From Verrucomicrobiales bacterium (GTDB taxonomy: Bacteria; Verrucomicrobiota; Verrucomicrobiia; Verrucomicrobiales; DEV007), in NCBI GenBank assembly GCA_013911195.1, contig JACETS010000143.1, positions 1 through 6,611 on the forward strand: 6,611 nucleotides of DNA. The letters run 5' to 3'. The position numbers and the translations under genes were made by a program. Below are positions 5,765 to 6,611 of this stretch, in pieces. How positions within the stretch are numbered: the stretch's first letter is position 1; each line of letters starts with the position of its first letter. The notes below the pieces were generated by a model that was not told the origin of the DNA, made no database searches, and saw nothing but the letters and a program-made list of their open reading frames with translations.

Positions 5765-6611
5765 ATGCTTGAGCATCTGCAGATAATTTTAAGCGAGGCA
5801 ATTGCCGAAATATCGAAAGCTAAAAGCCTCGAGGATTTAGATAATCTGAGAGTTTCATATCTTGGGAAAAAAGGGCGCCTCACACTTGCTGCAGGTACAA
5901 TGAAAGATCTTTCTAAAGAGGAAAGACCCATTGCAGGAAAAAATTTAAATGAAACACGATCCAAAATAACGCAAAGCCTTGAAGAAAAAATTAATCATTT
6001 TCAGCAAATAGAGGATAAAAAAGAAAGGCAATCTCTAGACCCTACACTTCCTAGTAACCCCATAGCTTCAATTGGTCGTCATCCTATTTCTCAAATGCTG
6101 GATCAAGCAATCAAAGCTCTTAGAAGAATGGGATTTTCTTTGGCTTCTGGACCAGAGATAGAGACCGAATGGCATTGTTTTGATGCCCTTAATACACCTC
6201 AAGATCATCCAGCTAGAAATGAATCTGATACGTTTTACTTTGATAATGGAAAGTTATTAAGGACACATACCTCAACGATACAGATTAGAACAATGGAAAA
6301 TACGAGCCCTCCAGTTCGAATCATAGCCCCAGGTGCCGCATATAGAAGAGATGAAATTGACGCGACTCACCTAAGCCAGTTCAACCAACTTGAAGGACTA
6401 TATGTTGATCAAGATGTCTCCTTAGCAGATCTAAAAGGCACCTTAGAATATCTACTTCAAAATATCTTCGGCGAAGAAACACCTGTCAGATTTAGACCTC
6501 ATTTTTTCCCGTTCACAGAACCGAGTTTTGAGATTGATATTTTACTTGAGGCAGAAGGAAAAAAATCAAAATGGATTGAAATAGCGGGTTGCGGAATGGT
6601 CGATCCAGATG
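5765..6611 (+). CDS. pheS: phenylalanyl-tRNA synthetase alpha subunit (partial, C-terminus off right edge)
   Basis: The frame is open to the right edge and gives 282 residues; full-length PheS is about 327-345, so roughly the last 50-60 are missing. The enzyme, an alpha2beta2 class II synthetase with PheT, charges tRNA-Phe in the cytoplasm. Residues 1-90 form the usual helical N-terminal arm. The catalytic part begins near DPTLPSNP (92-99) and GRHPISQ (104-110). GPEIETEWHCFDALNTPQDHPAR (129-151) and LLRTHTSTIQIRTM (164-177) follow, then motif 2 YRRDEIDATHLSQFNQLEG (193-211). FPFTEPSFEID (248-258) shapes the phenylalanine pocket, and the last visible piece is GCGMVDP (275-281). ATG 5765 is chosen because no other start codon follows the in-frame TAG at 5717-5719. 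The only weak Shine-Dalgarno-like AGG (5747-5749) is distant. It follows rplT by 62 bases without a clear terminator, so it is probably cotranscribed. pheT presumably lies beyond the window. Confidence 0.97.
   Translation, partial: MLEHLQIILSEAIAEISKAKSLEDLDNLRVSYLGKKGRLTLAAGTMKDLSKEERPIAGKNLNETRSKITQSLEEKINHFQQIEDKKERQSLDPTLPSNPIASIGRHPISQMLDQAIKALRRMGFSLASGPEIETEWHCFDALNTPQDHPARNESDTFYFDNGKLLRTHTSTIQIRTMENTSPPVRIIAPGAAYRRDEIDATHLSQFNQLEGLYVDQDVSLADLKGTLEYLLQNIFGEETPVRFRPHFFPFTEPSFEIDILLEAEGKKSKWIEIAGCGMVDPD

Noticed and set aside
5760..5786. Earlier ATG at 5760 as the pheS start
   Set aside because: That frame meets a stop after eight codons; the PheS frame starts at 5765.
5737..5964. 75-codon minus-strand reading frame opposite the pheS start
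   Set aside because: The opposite strand encodes an unmistakable PheS N-terminus; the minus frame has no recognisable features.

Overview
The window is chromosomal DNA of an AT-rich Gram-negative bacterium. An AsmA-like protein indicates an outer membrane. Ribosomal genes rpmI-rplT, then pheS, mark a core genome region rather than a mobile element. The combination of low GC, an AsmA_2-type protein, a soluble PAS/HPK4/receiver hybrid kinase and starts without a Shine-Dalgarno sequence would suit a marine Verrucomicrobiota member of the Opitutales type. That placement is an inference from style, not a demonstrated identity.

Layout from left to right. Positions 1-526 (minus) hold the N-terminal 175 residues of a YycJ/WalJ-type metallo-beta-lactamase-fold hydrolase that runs off the left edge. 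A 110-base divergent gap follows. Positions 637-3210 (plus) encode an 857-residue membrane-anchored AsmA-like protein. It meets tail to tail, with a 12-base overlap, a 545-residue soluble hybrid histidine kinase on the minus strand (3199-4836). A 140-base AT-rich divergent gap with a good kinase promoter candidate leads to rpmI (4977-5189), rplT (5328-5702) and the first 282 codons of pheS (5765 to the right edge). No gap exceeds 300 bases. No tRNA, rRNA, IS element or CRISPR array was seen.

The most interesting non-coding region is the 138-base rpmI-rplT spacer. It contains a weak AT hairpin followed by four T's, then a fold with a 7-bp stem extended by 5 bp. Six bases of its loop (TCAGGT) are complementary to ACCTGA just upstream of the rplT start codon. 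This is a classic H-type pseudoknot that would cover the rplT translation start, with an alternative hairpin that competes for the same bases. By analogy with known L20 autoregulation, it is a plausible L20-binding feedback element, placed directly in front of rplT.

Functionally, rpmI-rplT-pheS supplies two large-subunit ribosomal proteins and the alpha chain of phenylalanyl-tRNA synthetase. The left-hand genes relate to envelope lipid or assembly work (AsmA-like), a nuclease-type hydrolase and signalling. They share no obvious pathway.
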